NCBI RefSeq assembly: GCF_017873965.1
Contig: NZ_JAGGKT010000001.1
Coordinates: forward strand, 186,001-250,000
Length of the DNA stretch: 64,000 nucleotides
Direction of reading: 5' to 3'
From: Ammoniphilus resinae
GTDB lineage: Bacteria > Bacillota > Bacilli > Aneurinibacillales > RAOX-1
Below, piece after piece: positions 28,077 through 37,284 of the stretch (positions are counted from its first letter, which is position 1; every line of letters starts with the position of its first letter). The notes below the pieces were generated by a model, which did no database searches, was not told the origin of the DNA, and saw only the letters and a list, made by a program, of their open reading frames with translations. A program made the translations under genes and the position numbers.

Positions 28077-28210
28077 CTATTTTAATGAGACCGACCCTTT
28101 CACATAGTTGTAACAATGGCATCTAAGTTTTGTAAGATCAATCACAAAGATATTTTTCTTGATGAATATAATAAAAAAAGAAAGAGAGGCAACAAGGAAG
28201 GAGAACTTGG

Positions 28211-28477
28211 GTGAACATGACGATCAGCAGAAAATTATTTGGGGGTTTTTTGGCGGTTTTAATTATATTAACCGCGACTGTAGCCATTGGATATTCCCAA
28301 ATAACATCAATTAATAGTACATATACCGATTTAATTGAGGATAAAGCGCAGAAACTCATTCAGATTAAGGAGTTACAAATAGCCGTAAAACAAGAACAAG
28401 TCAGCATGCGTGGATATTTAATTATCGGCGATGAATCAGCCCTTCAAAATTTCACAGTCGCACATAATGAATATTAA
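28211..28477 (+). pseudogene. Truncated methyl-accepting chemotaxis protein (N-terminal fragment)
   Basis: A GTG start behind AAGGAG is intact. The 88 residues give a single TM helix (LFGGFLAVLIILTATVAIGYSQI) and the start of a four-helix-bundle sensor (KLIQIKELQIAVKQEQVSMRGYLIIGDESALQNF), typical of the first part of an MCP. Translation then stops at TAA 28475-28477. No HAMP or signalling domain follows in any frame before the riboswitch 150 bp downstream. It is most likely the stub of a chemoreceptor whose 3' part was deleted. A free-standing membrane sensor peptide is a less likely alternative. Confidence 0.7.
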
Positions 28478-28554
28478 AAAATATATGGAGAATTACATGT
28501 GCTAATCGGGAAGTTCAAAGTATAATTTTGCCAAACATTTGTCTATTTCCACTG

Positions 28555-28583
28555 TAGACTATTTTAAGATATTTAAATATAAT
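28555..28583 (+). promoter_or_regulatory. Likely promoter of the riboswitch / GGDEF-EAL transcript
   Basis: A perfect -10 TATAAT at 28578-28583 lies 17 nt after TAGACT (4 of 6 matches to the -35 consensus). Predicted transcription begins about 40 nt before the riboswitch core. Confidence 0.55.
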
Positions 28584-28629
28584 TTAAGGGTGTATGAGGA
28601 ATATTTATCCAATTGAATATCTCTTTTTA

Positions 28630-28700
28630 AGTGGAGACGATGATCAGCCATTTGCATATGGGCACTTGGATGGCTGGGAGTGAGTAGTGCAACCGACCCT
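28630..28700 (+). promoter_or_regulatory. c-di-GMP-II riboswitch (class II cyclic di-GMP aptamer)
   Basis: The conserved class II blocks are present in order: GGAGACGATGAT, TATGGGCACTTGG, GGAGTGAGTAGTGC and AACCGACC. A helix pairs GCACT (28662-28666) with AGTGC (28686-28690). A perfect 7-bp pseudoknot pairs CAGCCAT (28645-28651) with ATGGCTG (28670-28676). In the second copy at 45.9 kb the pseudoknot strands are entirely different but still complementary, so pairing is conserved while sequence is not. The outer P1 helix is weak. The 3' conserved AACCGACC is also the left arm of the terminator that follows, so ligand-bound aptamer should compete with termination (probable ON switch, inference). 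Confidence 0.9.
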
Positions 28701-28727
28701 TTTTTGTTAGGGTCGGTTTTTTTTTTT
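28691..28727 (+). terminator. Riboswitch expression-platform terminator
   Basis: A perfect 10-bp stem AACCGACCCT / AGGGTCGGTT is followed by a run of eleven Ts. Its left arm overlaps the 3' end of the c-di-GMP-II aptamer, and the coding start of the GGDEF-EAL gene is 43 nt downstream. Confidence 0.93.
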
Positions 28728-28769
28728 GAAATCCGAATATCCATATAAATTAAATCTGATTAATGGGTG

Positions 28770-30932
28770 ATGAAAATGAGAGCAGATTACAAGGGAAAAG
28801 CTGATCCCTCAGCTGATTGGTATATACAGAGTCCTTTACTTGTTCAAGACAAAAAATTAAAAGAAATATTGAAAGAACTCGCAGATATCAAATATGCCTT
28901 AGATCAGGCTTCGATTGTGGCGATTACGGATCAAAGTGGACGAATTCTTTATGCCAATGATCAATTTTGTAAAATCTCAAAATATGAACGAGAAGAATTA
29001 TTAGGGCAGGATCACCGGATTTTAAATTCTGGATATCATTCGGGTGATTTTTTTAAGCATATGTGGGCGACTATTATGAAAGGGGAAATTTGGCGAGGAG
29101 AAATTCGAAACAAGGCTAAGGATGGTTCGCTTTATTGGGTAGATACAACCATTGTGCCCTTTCTAAATGAAGCAGGAAAGCCGTATCAATTTATCTCTAT
29201 ACGTAATGACATCAGCCTGAGGAAAGGGATGGAGGAAGAAATAAGGAAAAGTGAAGAAAAGTACCGTTTGATTACGGAGAATTCATCAGATCTCATATCC
29301 ATTATTGATGGGGAAGGTAATTTCCTGTATGTTTCCCCTTCCCACACTTTTCGGTTGGGCCATAACTTAACAGACCTAGAGGCTAGCAACTTGCTTCAAT
29401 GGGTTCATGTGGAGGATCGCGAAATTGTAGCCCATGGGATTCAACAAATATCAGTGACCAAAAAGGTGTCATCCCAATTGGAATTTCGAATCCAAATGAG
29501 AAATGGTGAGTATATCTATGTAGAAACGAGGATTAGTTCGATTCTAAATGAATCTGGTTATCTCCAAAACTTCGTATTGGTGATGCGGGATATCACCGAA
29601 CGGAAAGAATCGGAACAAACGATCTATCATTTAGCCTACCATGATTCATTAACCGAATTACCAAACCGTAGGCTTTTTATGGATCGTTTACGTAAAGAAG
29701 AGAAACATGCGAAGCGGTTCCAATCTCAACTGGCCATTCTATTCCTCGATATTGATCGATTTAAATATATTAATGATACATGGGGGCATGAAATCGGAGA
29801 CCTCATCCTAACTGAAACTGCCCAACGAATAAAAAAATGTATTCGATCCATTGACTTAGTGGCTCGCTTGGGAGGGGATGAATTCACCGTTATGCTGACG
29901 AACCTTGTCAGTAAGAAGGAAGTGGAATTGATTGCTGGGCGGATTCATGCGAGTTTCAAGGAACCAATAAAAATGGGTGGGCAGTTGTACAATATCTCTT
30001 GCAGTCTAGGGATTGCCATTTTCCCCTTGGATGGCAGGAATGCAGATGAATTGCTCAAACGGGCAGATATGGCTCTTTATGCTGTCAAAGATCAAGGGAG
30101 AAATGGGTATTCTTTCTTTCACTCGGATATGGAAGAGAGCTCGTTAGAACGTATTTTAATGGAAAACGAACTTAGAAAAGCCATCGAATTGGAGCAATTT
30201 CACCTCGACTATCAGCCGAAGATGGATCTTTCTACTGGCAGGTTAATCGGCATGGAAGCGTTGGTTCGATGGGATCATCCAGAACTCGGGAGGATTGCTC
30301 CTAACAAGTTCATTCCGGTGGCTGAAGATACTGGTATGATTATTCCTTTAGGAGAGTGGGTACTACGTCGTGGCTGCGAGCAAGCGATCGAATGGCAACA
30401 GCAGGGTTATTCACAATTAAAACTATCCGTAAATTTGTCTGTTCGACAATTCTACCAGCCTAATCTACTTGATAAAATTAAAGAAATTTTAAAAGATACA
30501 GGATTGAGGCCTCAATGGTTGGAACTCGAGGTTACAGAAAGCGTTTTTGCAGTTTTAGACGATGCAGCAGCTATTTTACAAGAAATGAGAGATTTAGGTA
30601 TTCATATTTCTGTTGATGATTTTGGAACAGGATATAGTTCTTTTAGTTATATAAAACACCTTCCAATAGACACTCTAAAAATTGACGCATCGTTTATCCG
30701 GGATATCCATCAGAACAAAGAAAGTCAGGCTATCGTTAAGGCCATCCTGTCCATTGCCCAAACGTTAAATCTCAATGTCATTGCTGAAGGGGTCGAAACA
30801 TCCGAACAATTAACCATTCTTAGCGAGGACGGTTGTAGTCAAGGGCAGGGCTTTTTATTCAGTCAACCACTGTCGAGTCAGGATTTTGAGCAATATCTTA
30901 AAAATTCTTTTCAATTTGCTTTGCATAGATAA
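28770..30932 (+). CDS. PAS-PAS-GGDEF-EAL cyclic-di-GMP turnover protein
   Basis: A 720-residue soluble protein from ATG 28770; GTG 28767 would add one residue and the ribosome site is weak. PAS 1 spans about 42-150 (ITDQSGRILYANDQFCKIS) and PAS 2 about 163-280. The GGDEF domain spans about 285-445 with an intact RLGGDEF active site (about 366). The EAL domain spans about 465-705 with EALVRW, the NLS metal motif, DDFGTGYS and IAEGVET. Both catalytic motifs look intact, so it may make c-di-GMP, degrade it, or switch under PAS control. It is preceded by a c-di-GMP-II riboswitch and terminator, which implies feedback by its own product or substrate, and is followed 22 bp later by a PilZ effector gene. 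Confidence 0.93.
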   Translation: MKMRADYKGKADPSADWYIQSPLLVQDKKLKEILKELADIKYALDQASIVAITDQSGRILYANDQFCKISKYEREELLGQDHRILNSGYHSGDFFKHMWATIMKGEIWRGEIRNKAKDGSLYWVDTTIVPFLNEAGKPYQFISIRNDISLRKGMEEEIRKSEEKYRLITENSSDLISIIDGEGNFLYVSPSHTFRLGHNLTDLEASNLLQWVHVEDREIVAHGIQQISVTKKVSSQLEFRIQMRNGEYIYVETRISSILNESGYLQNFVLVMRDITERKESEQTIYHLAYHDSLTELPNRRLFMDRLRKEEKHAKRFQSQLAILFLDIDRFKYINDTWGHEIGDLILTETAQRIKKCIRSIDLVARLGGDEFTVMLTNLVSKKEVELIAGRIHASFKEPIKMGGQLYNISCSLGIAIFPLDGRNADELLKRADMALYAVKDQGRNGYSFFHSDMEESSLERILMENELRKAIELEQFHLDYQPKMDLSTGRLIGMEALVRWDHPELGRIAPNKFIPVAEDTGMIIPLGEWVLRRGCEQAIEWQQQGYSQLKLSVNLSVRQFYQPNLLDKIKEILKDTGLRPQWLELEVTESVFAVLDDAAAILQEMRDLGIHISVDDFGTGYSSFSYIKHLPIDTLKIDASFIRDIHQNKESQAIVKAILSIAQTLNLNVIAEGVETSEQLTILSEDGCSQGQGFLFSQPLSSQDFEQYLKNSFQFALHR

Positions 30933-30954
30933 AAGGTAGGAGAGTAGCTAATGT

Positions 30955-31335
30955 ATGAGTAATCAAGAAGCGCAGTTCCCTATTTTCAGAAGACAAGATG
31001 GTTTTCGCCTAGTCTTCCAAAAGTCTATTTCGGCAAGCTTTAAGATCCTACATCTCCAGGGAAGAGAGGTAGAGAGTAAAGAAGGAACTATTGAGATATT
31101 GGATATGAGTTTAACGGGGGCTAAAGTCACTACTTCTCTTCAAATACCTGTAAATAAAACGATAATCCAATTAGAATGCACAATCCATCATCAAAAATTA
31201 AGAATTGCCGGTGAATTGAAGTGGGTTAGGGAAAGTTACAAAGGGTATATCTATGGAATGGCATTTGATCCGAAAAGTTACTCGGAACGGACACTTCACA
31301 CGGAATTAAAAAACTATGTAAAACAATATACATAA
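30955..31335 (+). CDS. PilZ-domain c-di-GMP effector
   Basis: A 126-residue single-domain protein. The PilZ c-di-GMP motifs are visible: an N-terminal Arg-rich switch ([11 protein letters not shown]), and DMSLTGAKV fitting the D/N-x-S-x-x-G motif. The rest is the expected beta barrel ([22 protein letters not shown] ... YIYGMAFDP). ATG 30955 lies 12 nt after AGGAG. It is 22 bp downstream of the GGDEF-EAL gene and 25 bp upstream of the globin chemoreceptor, so the three probably share a transcript under the riboswitch. The partner protein is unknown; the pilus or chemosensory apparatus is a reasonable guess. Confidence 0.88.
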   Translation: MSNQEAQFPIFRRQDGFRLVFQKSISASFKILHLQGREVESKEGTIEILDMSLTGAKVTTSLQIPVNKTIIQLECTIHHQKLRIAGELKWVRESYKGYIYGMAFDPKSYSERTLHTELKNYVKQYT

Positions 31336-31360
31336 GAAATTATTGGTTACGGAGGAAAAC

Positions 31361-33100
31361 ATGAGTATTTTTACAAAAAAGAGAAAGTCTTGGAATGAAT
31401 ATATGGAATTTTCCCGTTTAACGGATATATCTCAAGTTGGTGAACGGGCAAAAGAAAGATTGATGTTTTTGGGTATCAATCAGGATACGTTAAATCATGT
31501 TAAGGATGCCGCCCATATTTTACTCCCGTATAAAGCTAAGATTATTAATCAATTTTATGGGAATCTTCAATCTGTGGACCACCTTAAAAATATTATCCTT
31601 CAACATTCCAGCATTGATCGATTGCGACAAACAATGGAAAGGTACTTGGATCAACTTCTTCATGCAGAGGTCAATCAGGAATATATCACGACGAGAATTA
31701 TCATCGGACAAGTTCATAGCCGAATTCACTTGACTGCAGAGCATTTTATTTCAGCCCATCATTTGTTAATTCAGTTCATGACATCGATCTTGATGGAAAA
31801 GTTAAACCATAAACCTCATCAAATGATGCAGTCTGTTCTTGCGATACAGAAACTTGCTTCGTATGACCAACAACTTATTGTAGAAGTGTATATGGAAGAA
31901 ACCTTTAAGTCGTTTTTGTTTGGTGTATCTGATCTGCTCAACCATACAACGCAGTTGGACACAACCAAGCAATTAATTGTTTCGATGGACAAGCAGATGG
32001 AGGAAAGCCATAGTGTTACAGCGGCAACGGAGGAGATGAGTGCGTCCATTCAGGAGGTTGCCAGCCATGCTATACGGGTAGCAGAAGGAACCGATCAAGC
32101 AGTGCAATCAGCAGACCAAAGCAAGGTAGTGATTGACAGTGCATTGGATGATATCGGGCAAGTAGGGGATGTTTATTACCAGGTCATGAGTCAAGTAAAT
32201 CACCTTGACCAAGAAATTGAACATACTCAGGAGGTAGTAAAGATTATACGAGGAATTGCGGAACAAACGAATTTACTTGCTTTAAATGCGAGTATTGAAG
32301 CAGCCCGTGCTGGAGAGCATGGAAGGGGTTTTTCAGTTGTTGCGGCAGAGGTTCGCAAGTTAGCCGAACATACAAAGGAACAAATCAGCCAAATTACATC
32401 GAATATGGATTCCTTGCGGAAAGTATCTACTCAGGTCATCCAGCAGATTAAACAAACTGGCGATCTCGTTGAACAAAGTGTAACAGGGGCACAACATGCA
32501 GGGGAAGCGTTAACCCATATCGTTTCTACCATGAGGGAGATTAGTGAAACCACTTCTCAAATTGCTGCAATGTCTGAAGAACAGTCTGCTGCTGTCATGG
32601 ATATTGCTGAGCGCAATGCCATTATCCATGACCATAGTACTACAGCCCAAGTAATTGCAAAAGAAACTGCAAGGATTATCTATGATTTAAGTAGCAAAAT
32701 GGATGAATATCGAAATTCCTTCTTTAGGATCAACGTAAAACTTAATGCTAAAGATTTAATTCGGGTTGCCAAAACAGACCATCTTCTATGGAAATGGAAG
32801 ATTTATAATATGATGTTAGGAATACAGACTGCTGATTCCACTCAGGTCATGTCCCACGAGGCTTGTAGACTCGGGAAATGGTATTACAGCGACTTACCGT
32901 CTGGTATCAAAAACAGTTCTACATATAAGGAATTAGAGCAGCCACATAAAGAGGTACACCAATTTGCTGAAAAGGCGGTGGAATGTTATGGGAAGGGGAA
33001 TATGCTAAGTGCTGGACAAGCTCTGGAGAAATTAGAACAGGCATCTGACAAGGTGATTAAGCTGTTGTCGAAGCTAGACGGAGATCTATCTATAAGATGA
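31361..33100 (+). CDS. Globin-coupled chemoreceptor (HemAT-like) with C-terminal CZB domain
   Basis: A 579-residue soluble MCP from ATG 31361, which follows GGAGGAAAAC. Residues about 15-175 form a globin-coupled sensor domain of the protoglobin/HemAT type ([42 protein letters not shown]). Residues about 195-455 form the coiled-coil signalling domain with the conserved hairpin tip ([28 protein letters not shown], split here by position). Residues about 470-575 match the chemoreceptor zinc-binding (CZB) domain: His in [15 protein letters not shown], and paired His residues in QPHKEVHQF. It has no TM segments, so it senses cytoplasmic oxygen-type ligands and possibly zinc or hypochlorite-type redox state. 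It is last in the riboswitch operon. Confidence 0.88.
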   Translation: MSIFTKKRKSWNEYMEFSRLTDISQVGERAKERLMFLGINQDTLNHVKDAAHILLPYKAKIINQFYGNLQSVDHLKNIILQHSSIDRLRQTMERYLDQLLHAEVNQEYITTRIIIGQVHSRIHLTAEHFISAHHLLIQFMTSILMEKLNHKPHQMMQSVLAIQKLASYDQQLIVEVYMEETFKSFLFGVSDLLNHTTQLDTTKQLIVSMDKQMEESHSVTAATEEMSASIQEVASHAIRVAEGTDQAVQSADQSKVVIDSALDDIGQVGDVYYQVMSQVNHLDQEIEHTQEVVKIIRGIAEQTNLLALNASIEAARAGEHGRGFSVVAAEVRKLAEHTKEQISQITSNMDSLRKVSTQVIQQIKQTGDLVEQSVTGAQHAGEALTHIVSTMREISETTSQIAAMSEEQSAAVMDIAERNAIIHDHSTTAQVIAKETARIIYDLSSKMDEYRNSFFRINVKLNAKDLIRVAKTDHLLWKWKIYNMMLGIQTADSTQVMSHEACRLGKWYYSDLPSGIKNSSTYKELEQPHKEVHQFAEKAVECYGKGNMLSAGQALEKLEQASDKVIKLLSKLDGDLSIR

Positions 33101-33160
33101 AACGAATATAAATTTTGTCAGGATATAGGACTATATTTTGTTACTGCCTAAAGATGATTT

Positions 33161-33478
33161 TCACGGTATAAGATACGCTACAAAAATCCAATGGATATGT
33201 AAAAAAAGAATGATTATATAAAAACAAGTTGTAATCAGTAGCCCAATATACAAAAAGATAGAGCGGATCATTTTATGAATAAACAATAATAAGACTGGTA
33301 AACCAAGTTTAACGATAAAAAAGATAGAAATACCCAATTCAAAATAAATGAAATTCATAATTGGATTTATTTCTTTAATCTGATCAGTTAGTAACCCCCA
33401 GTTTGTTATAAGGGTATCCAATACACAAAGAAATAGAAGAGAAAAACAGATGGTTTTAATAGGAGGGGTAACGGTCAT
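33161..33478 (-). CDS. DUF5658 family small membrane protein
   Basis: A 105-residue protein with three hydrophobic segments, read from ATG 33478. The pattern of an N-terminal TM with a conserved Asp/Thr (FLCVLDTLITNWGLL) followed by KEINPIMNFIYF and a Lys in TM2 (FFIVKLGLPVLLLF) matches the DUF5658 family. The function of the family is unknown. It is convergent with the globin-receptor gene and divergent from the vWA surface gene. Confidence 0.75.
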   Translation of the reverse strand: MTVTPPIKTICFSLLFLCVLDTLITNWGLLTDQIKEINPIMNFIYFELGISIFFIVKLGLPVLLLFIHKMIRSIFLYIGLLITTCFYIIILFLHIHWIFVAYLIP

Positions 33479-33695
33479 ATATAATGTTCCTGCCCTAATT
33501 TTTTAAAAATTATATCATCATCCGTTAATAACATCAACAAAATTACCCTAAAATGGTTAAAATTGGTTGGTTATCTAATGGGTTTCTGGAGAAAGAGAGA
33601 TACAATTCTTAAAGAAAATAGGCTAAAATGTTTGTGTATGGTATCTATGACAAAAAACGACAAATTTTTCGGGGCTGTCTGGGGGAAGTGAGCGA

Positions 33696-36600
33696 ATGAA
33701 AAGGTTCAGAAAGGGTATACATAATTTCTTAGCGTTAGTCTTGCTGTTTGGGATGATTCTTTTATCAAATCAATCACCTATTTTGGCAAATGGCAACACA
33801 ACGAATAATGATATATCCATGGATTGTAGTCAGTGCATTGTAAAAGTGGGAGAGGAGAAAAGTATTTCGGCAACGATTACCCCGGCAAATGATACATCTC
33901 TGAAATGGAGAGTCTCTGATTCTAGCATTGTGAAGTTGGTTAATAGAAAGGGAGGGACCATTAAGGTTATCGGATTAAAAGAGGGGACAGCAGGGATCAC
34001 GGCTTATCATGGGAATGGCAGCAATATTGGAAATGGAAATAAATCCGTTACTTGCACTATTACGGTAGCTTCTGGGCGAAATCCGCAGCCAACAGAACCA
34101 CCTGTAACACCTCCCAAAAATGATGCAGAACTAGCAGCTGAAATGAAGGCGAAATCAAACGAAATTAAATTGGGTGAGAATGGTATAATTAATATTACCC
34201 TTAAGCCAAAAGGAACTGTCGAAAATAACAAAAGAAAACCTAGCGATGTTGTATTTGTTATTGACCAATCAAGTTCTTTGAGCGAAACCGAAAATGAGCA
34301 GGTTAAAACTGCAGTTCTGGAGGCTGTTAAAAACCTAGGCAAGGGGGATCGTCTGGGATTTATTACATTTAATGAAAATGTAATAAGAACTATGGATCTA
34401 AATGAGGATTTTGCTAAATTCGTACTCCCCTCTGCCCAACTTGAAGAAAGTGCAAATTATACAGATGCTTTAGAAAAGGCTAAATCGATGCTTAACAGTG
34501 ATTCTAACCGAAATCAATATATTGTTTTTCTATCAGGAGGAAAACCTGTTAAAACGGTAAAGCAGGAGTATGTTAAAAAGGGTTCTGGAACGGAGAATAA
34601 CGGTTTTACAGAGGAAGAAAAGGATATTCATTATCTACTTGATGGGTACAAAGGGGAAAAGTTCTTTTTTGAAAATAACAAGAAAATCAACTTTGTAAAT
34701 ATAAGCTATGATGATGTGTTTTCCAATATAAAATATCAGTTGAAAGATCAAGCAGCCGAGTTAAACAAACAAAATATAAAGATATATGCAGTTGGATTTG
34801 GGACAGATAATGATACAAATAATCTTTTGAGCGTTCTAGCCAGCAATACAGGTGGAAAGTCTGTTCAAGCAACAACCGGGACAAATTTAACAGCCCAGCT
34901 TCGCTCGATTACCAGCGAGATGGCCTCCTATGCGAAGTTTACAGACATCAAGTTTAAACTAAAAGTTAAAAATTCACCTAGCCTTGGTGTGTTGGATAAA
35001 AACATTAAAATTACAGAGACTCCTGACCTGACAATAAGCGGTGACTATGCCGTTTTACAACTTGGGGATATCGATGATTCTTCCCGTGAATACATCTATG
35101 ATCTGCCGATCCAATTTACCAAAGAAGGCCGCTATACTTTTGAAGACGCCGTATTGGAATATAAAGATTCAATGGGAACAGCTAAAACTTATGTTTTACC
35201 TAAGGATAACCCCGTTACCATCAATGTTCGGGGAGTAAGCGAACCGAACATTACCGGTACAATGAGTTTTCCACAAAAGGTTGATAACCTCATTATTTCA
35301 GAAGACCAGGAATTTGCTGGAATGGATAAGTTTACTATTAACTACAAGTTAGAACCATCTATCACAAATACAGGCGACTTAACGAATGTTAAGTTGGTCC
35401 AGAAACTTCCGGATGGAATCACTGTAATGCCAGGTGATGGCATCCTGGTATCTGCTGATGGGACCGTGGTCACTGTGAATTTTGCGCCGGGGCAGTTACA
35501 GGCGGAGCTGCAAGCGAAGGCGAATTGGGCCCTAAATACCCAATTAGAGAATCCAACGGTTTCCTACGAATTAAAAAATGGCCCGGAAAAAAAGATAACG
35601 ATTCAAGCCCCGCTTGATTTTGTGCAAGCGAAGGTTATACTGCTCGATTTAATCGGAAATGATGAATACATATATCAGGGGGATGAATGGGGCCGGATTA
35701 GTAAGATAAAGCAATCAGACGGTTCCGAAGTGGCTTCGGCGTCCCTAACATCAGATCCCATCAAAAAATTAACCTATCTAGAAGACTTGGATGAAATCAA
35801 TACGAATGTTATCCGGGTTGAATCAAGAAATGTGAAGAACCAAACGGATTATGTAGATTATTTGCCATTGGTCCCAAGTATTGAATTTAAAACTGTTGAA
35901 AGTGGCCATGTGGTTGATGATGATGTGAAGGTTTCCAAGGAAGATATCCTGGCTACTATCGATGAGCAAATATATGAACCGGAATCCTTCGATTCAAAGA
36001 ACAAAGTTGTATATCAATACCGTATAACTAGGGATGGTGTTGATGGTGAGTGGATTTCCTTAGCCAAATGGTCAGATGAAATCCCAAAATTAACCGGTGA
36101 CAACACTCGTCCCATTCACTACAAATTAGAGGTTCGTGGACAAGGCGGATTTGCCAATGGGAAGGCAGTAGTCAGAGAAATCACCATTGATAAAACGATC
36201 CCTAATCGTCCACCTACTGCCGGTGAGATTCCTTCTCAGACCTTGTTTGTCGGTGGAGAAAGAAAGACGGTTGAAATTAGTGAAATATTCGATGACCCAG
36301 ATGGGGATCAACTGAGCGTAACAGCAAGGATTCTGGGTGATTCCAGTGCAAATCAAATCGTCAAGGTGGAGATGGTTAATAATCAACCTGTTCTTACACC
36401 GGGAACAATGCCTGGAGAGCTAGAAATCGAACTGACTGCAAATGATGGCAGAGGAGGGAAGGTATCGACAACCTTTACTGTCACGGTCATTAAGGCTGAA
36501 GTTGCACCGGAATTTAAACTAAGTTTTAAAAAATTTGTCGGTCCATTTGCTGTTGTCACCGTACAGAGTGTCCCTGGAACGGTTAAGGAAAATACAGAAT

Positions 36601-37232
36601 GGTATTTGCAAAACCCAGTTGATGGCTCTTGGAAATTGTTCTATACGGGTGTGATGCCATCAAACATGATGGATATTGCTGTAGTGATGTTAAAAGATGA
36701 TGAGGGCAACCCTGTTACTACAAAGGTTCAGGTGCAGGCGAAGACAGGAACTATTGAATCCATAAAAGAAATCACTGTCCAACCCGATCACAGTAGCCCG
36801 GCAGATTCTTTTAGAAAGGAATATGTCACCTTTACTTTAACCTCTACTACACTGTCTGCAACATCAGGCAATAGAGCGGCAAAGGTTATCATCAAATATA
36901 AAATCAACCAGAAGTCATCATCTAGTGAGCAGGATCAAAACTCAGCGGTTGCTGTTCGTGTAAAAGATGCTTACTATACCATAACAGATAAAGAAAAAAA
37001 CCTACTGGTGATGAAAGGCACTTTACCCAGTGTGAAAGAGGCGTATGTTGATTCTACACCTGTGATAAAGTTTTTAAAATCACCAAGCGGTAAAACTCAA
37101 ACCTATGATGTGAATGCCGCTATTGAGGTTGAGGTCATGAGTTTAACAGACAAGACCATGGTAGAATCATTTTGGATTCCTACAGAAAAGCCTCTGGCTG
37201 TTGTAGTCAAAGCGAATGAAAAATTGAAGTGA
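33696..37232 (+). CDS. Large secreted vWA-domain protein at the edge of the pilus locus
   Basis: A 1178-residue protein. A signal peptide (FLALVLLFGMILLSNQSPILA-NGN) is followed by a BIG2-type Ig domain (about 45-120). A Pro-rich linker precedes a von Willebrand A domain (about 180-400) with the MIDAS motif DQSSS and the Thr/Asp contributions in SAQLEESANYTDALEKA and FGTDNDTNN. DUF11-like and Ig-like modules follow, then a cadherin-like module (IFDDPDGDQLSVTAR ... LTANDGRGGKVSTTF) and a C-terminal beta domain. There is no SLH, sortase or TM anchor. A vWA protein beside minor-pilin genes suggests a pilus-tip adhesin in the role of PilY1, but the beta-propeller of PilY1 is absent and that role is inference. 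Confidence 0.8.
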   Translation: MKRFRKGIHNFLALVLLFGMILLSNQSPILANGNTTNNDISMDCSQCIVKVGEEKSISATITPANDTSLKWRVSDSSIVKLVNRKGGTIKVIGLKEGTAGITAYHGNGSNIGNGNKSVTCTITVASGRNPQPTEPPVTPPKNDAELAAEMKAKSNEIKLGENGIINITLKPKGTVENNKRKPSDVVFVIDQSSSLSETENEQVKTAVLEAVKNLGKGDRLGFITFNENVIRTMDLNEDFAKFVLPSAQLEESANYTDALEKAKSMLNSDSNRNQYIVFLSGGKPVKTVKQEYVKKGSGTENNGFTEEEKDIHYLLDGYKGEKFFFENNKKINFVNISYDDVFSNIKYQLKDQAAELNKQNIKIYAVGFGTDNDTNNLLSVLASNTGGKSVQATTGTNLTAQLRSITSEMASYAKFTDIKFKLKVKNSPSLGVLDKNIKITETPDLTISGDYAVLQLGDIDDSSREYIYDLPIQFTKEGRYTFEDAVLEYKDSMGTAKTYVLPKDNPVTINVRGVSEPNITGTMSFPQKVDNLIISEDQEFAGMDKFTINYKLEPSITNTGDLTNVKLVQKLPDGITVMPGDGILVSADGTVVTVNFAPGQLQAELQAKANWALNTQLENPTVSYELKNGPEKKITIQAPLDFVQAKVILLDLIGNDEYIYQGDEWGRISKIKQSDGSEVASASLTSDPIKKLTYLEDLDEINTNVIRVESRNVKNQTDYVDYLPLVPSIEFKTVESGHVVDDDVKVSKEDILATIDEQIYEPESFDSKNKVVYQYRITRDGVDGEWISLAKWSDEIPKLTGDNTRPIHYKLEVRGQGGFANGKAVVREITIDKTIPNRPPTAGEIPSQTLFVGGERKTVEISEIFDDPDGDQLSVTARILGDSSANQIVKVEMVNNQPVLTPGTMPGELEIELTANDGRGGKVSTTFTVTVIKAEVAPEFKLSFKKFVGPFAVVTVQSVPGTVKENTEWYLQNPVDGSWKLFYTGVMPSNMMDIAVVMLKDDEGNPVTTKVQVQAKTGTIESIKEITVQPDHSSPADSFRKEYVTFTLTSTTLSATSGNRAAKVIIKYKINQKSSSSEQDQNSAVAVRVKDAYYTITDKEKNLLVMKGTLPSVKEAYVDSTPVIKFLKSPSGKTQTYDVNAAIEVEVMSLTDKTMVESFWIPTEKPLAVVVKANEKLK

Positions 37233-37233
37233 C

Positions 37234-37284
37234 AAAAAAGAAGCTTTCCCAAATGGTTTAGACCCATCGGGAAAGCTTCTTTCA
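37234..37284. terminator. Bidirectional terminator between convergent vWA and minor-pilin genes
   Basis: A stem AAGAAGCTTTCCC / GGGAAAGCTTCTT with an 18-nt loop is flanked by A-rich sequence on one side and T-rich on the other. It serves both the plus-strand gene ending 37232 and the minus-strand gene ending 37282. Confidence 0.85.

Noticed and set aside
28478-28629. Continuation of the truncated chemoreceptor in another frame
   Set aside because: Neither alternative frame gives MCP-like sequence; stops appear quickly, so deletion is preferred over a simple frameshift.
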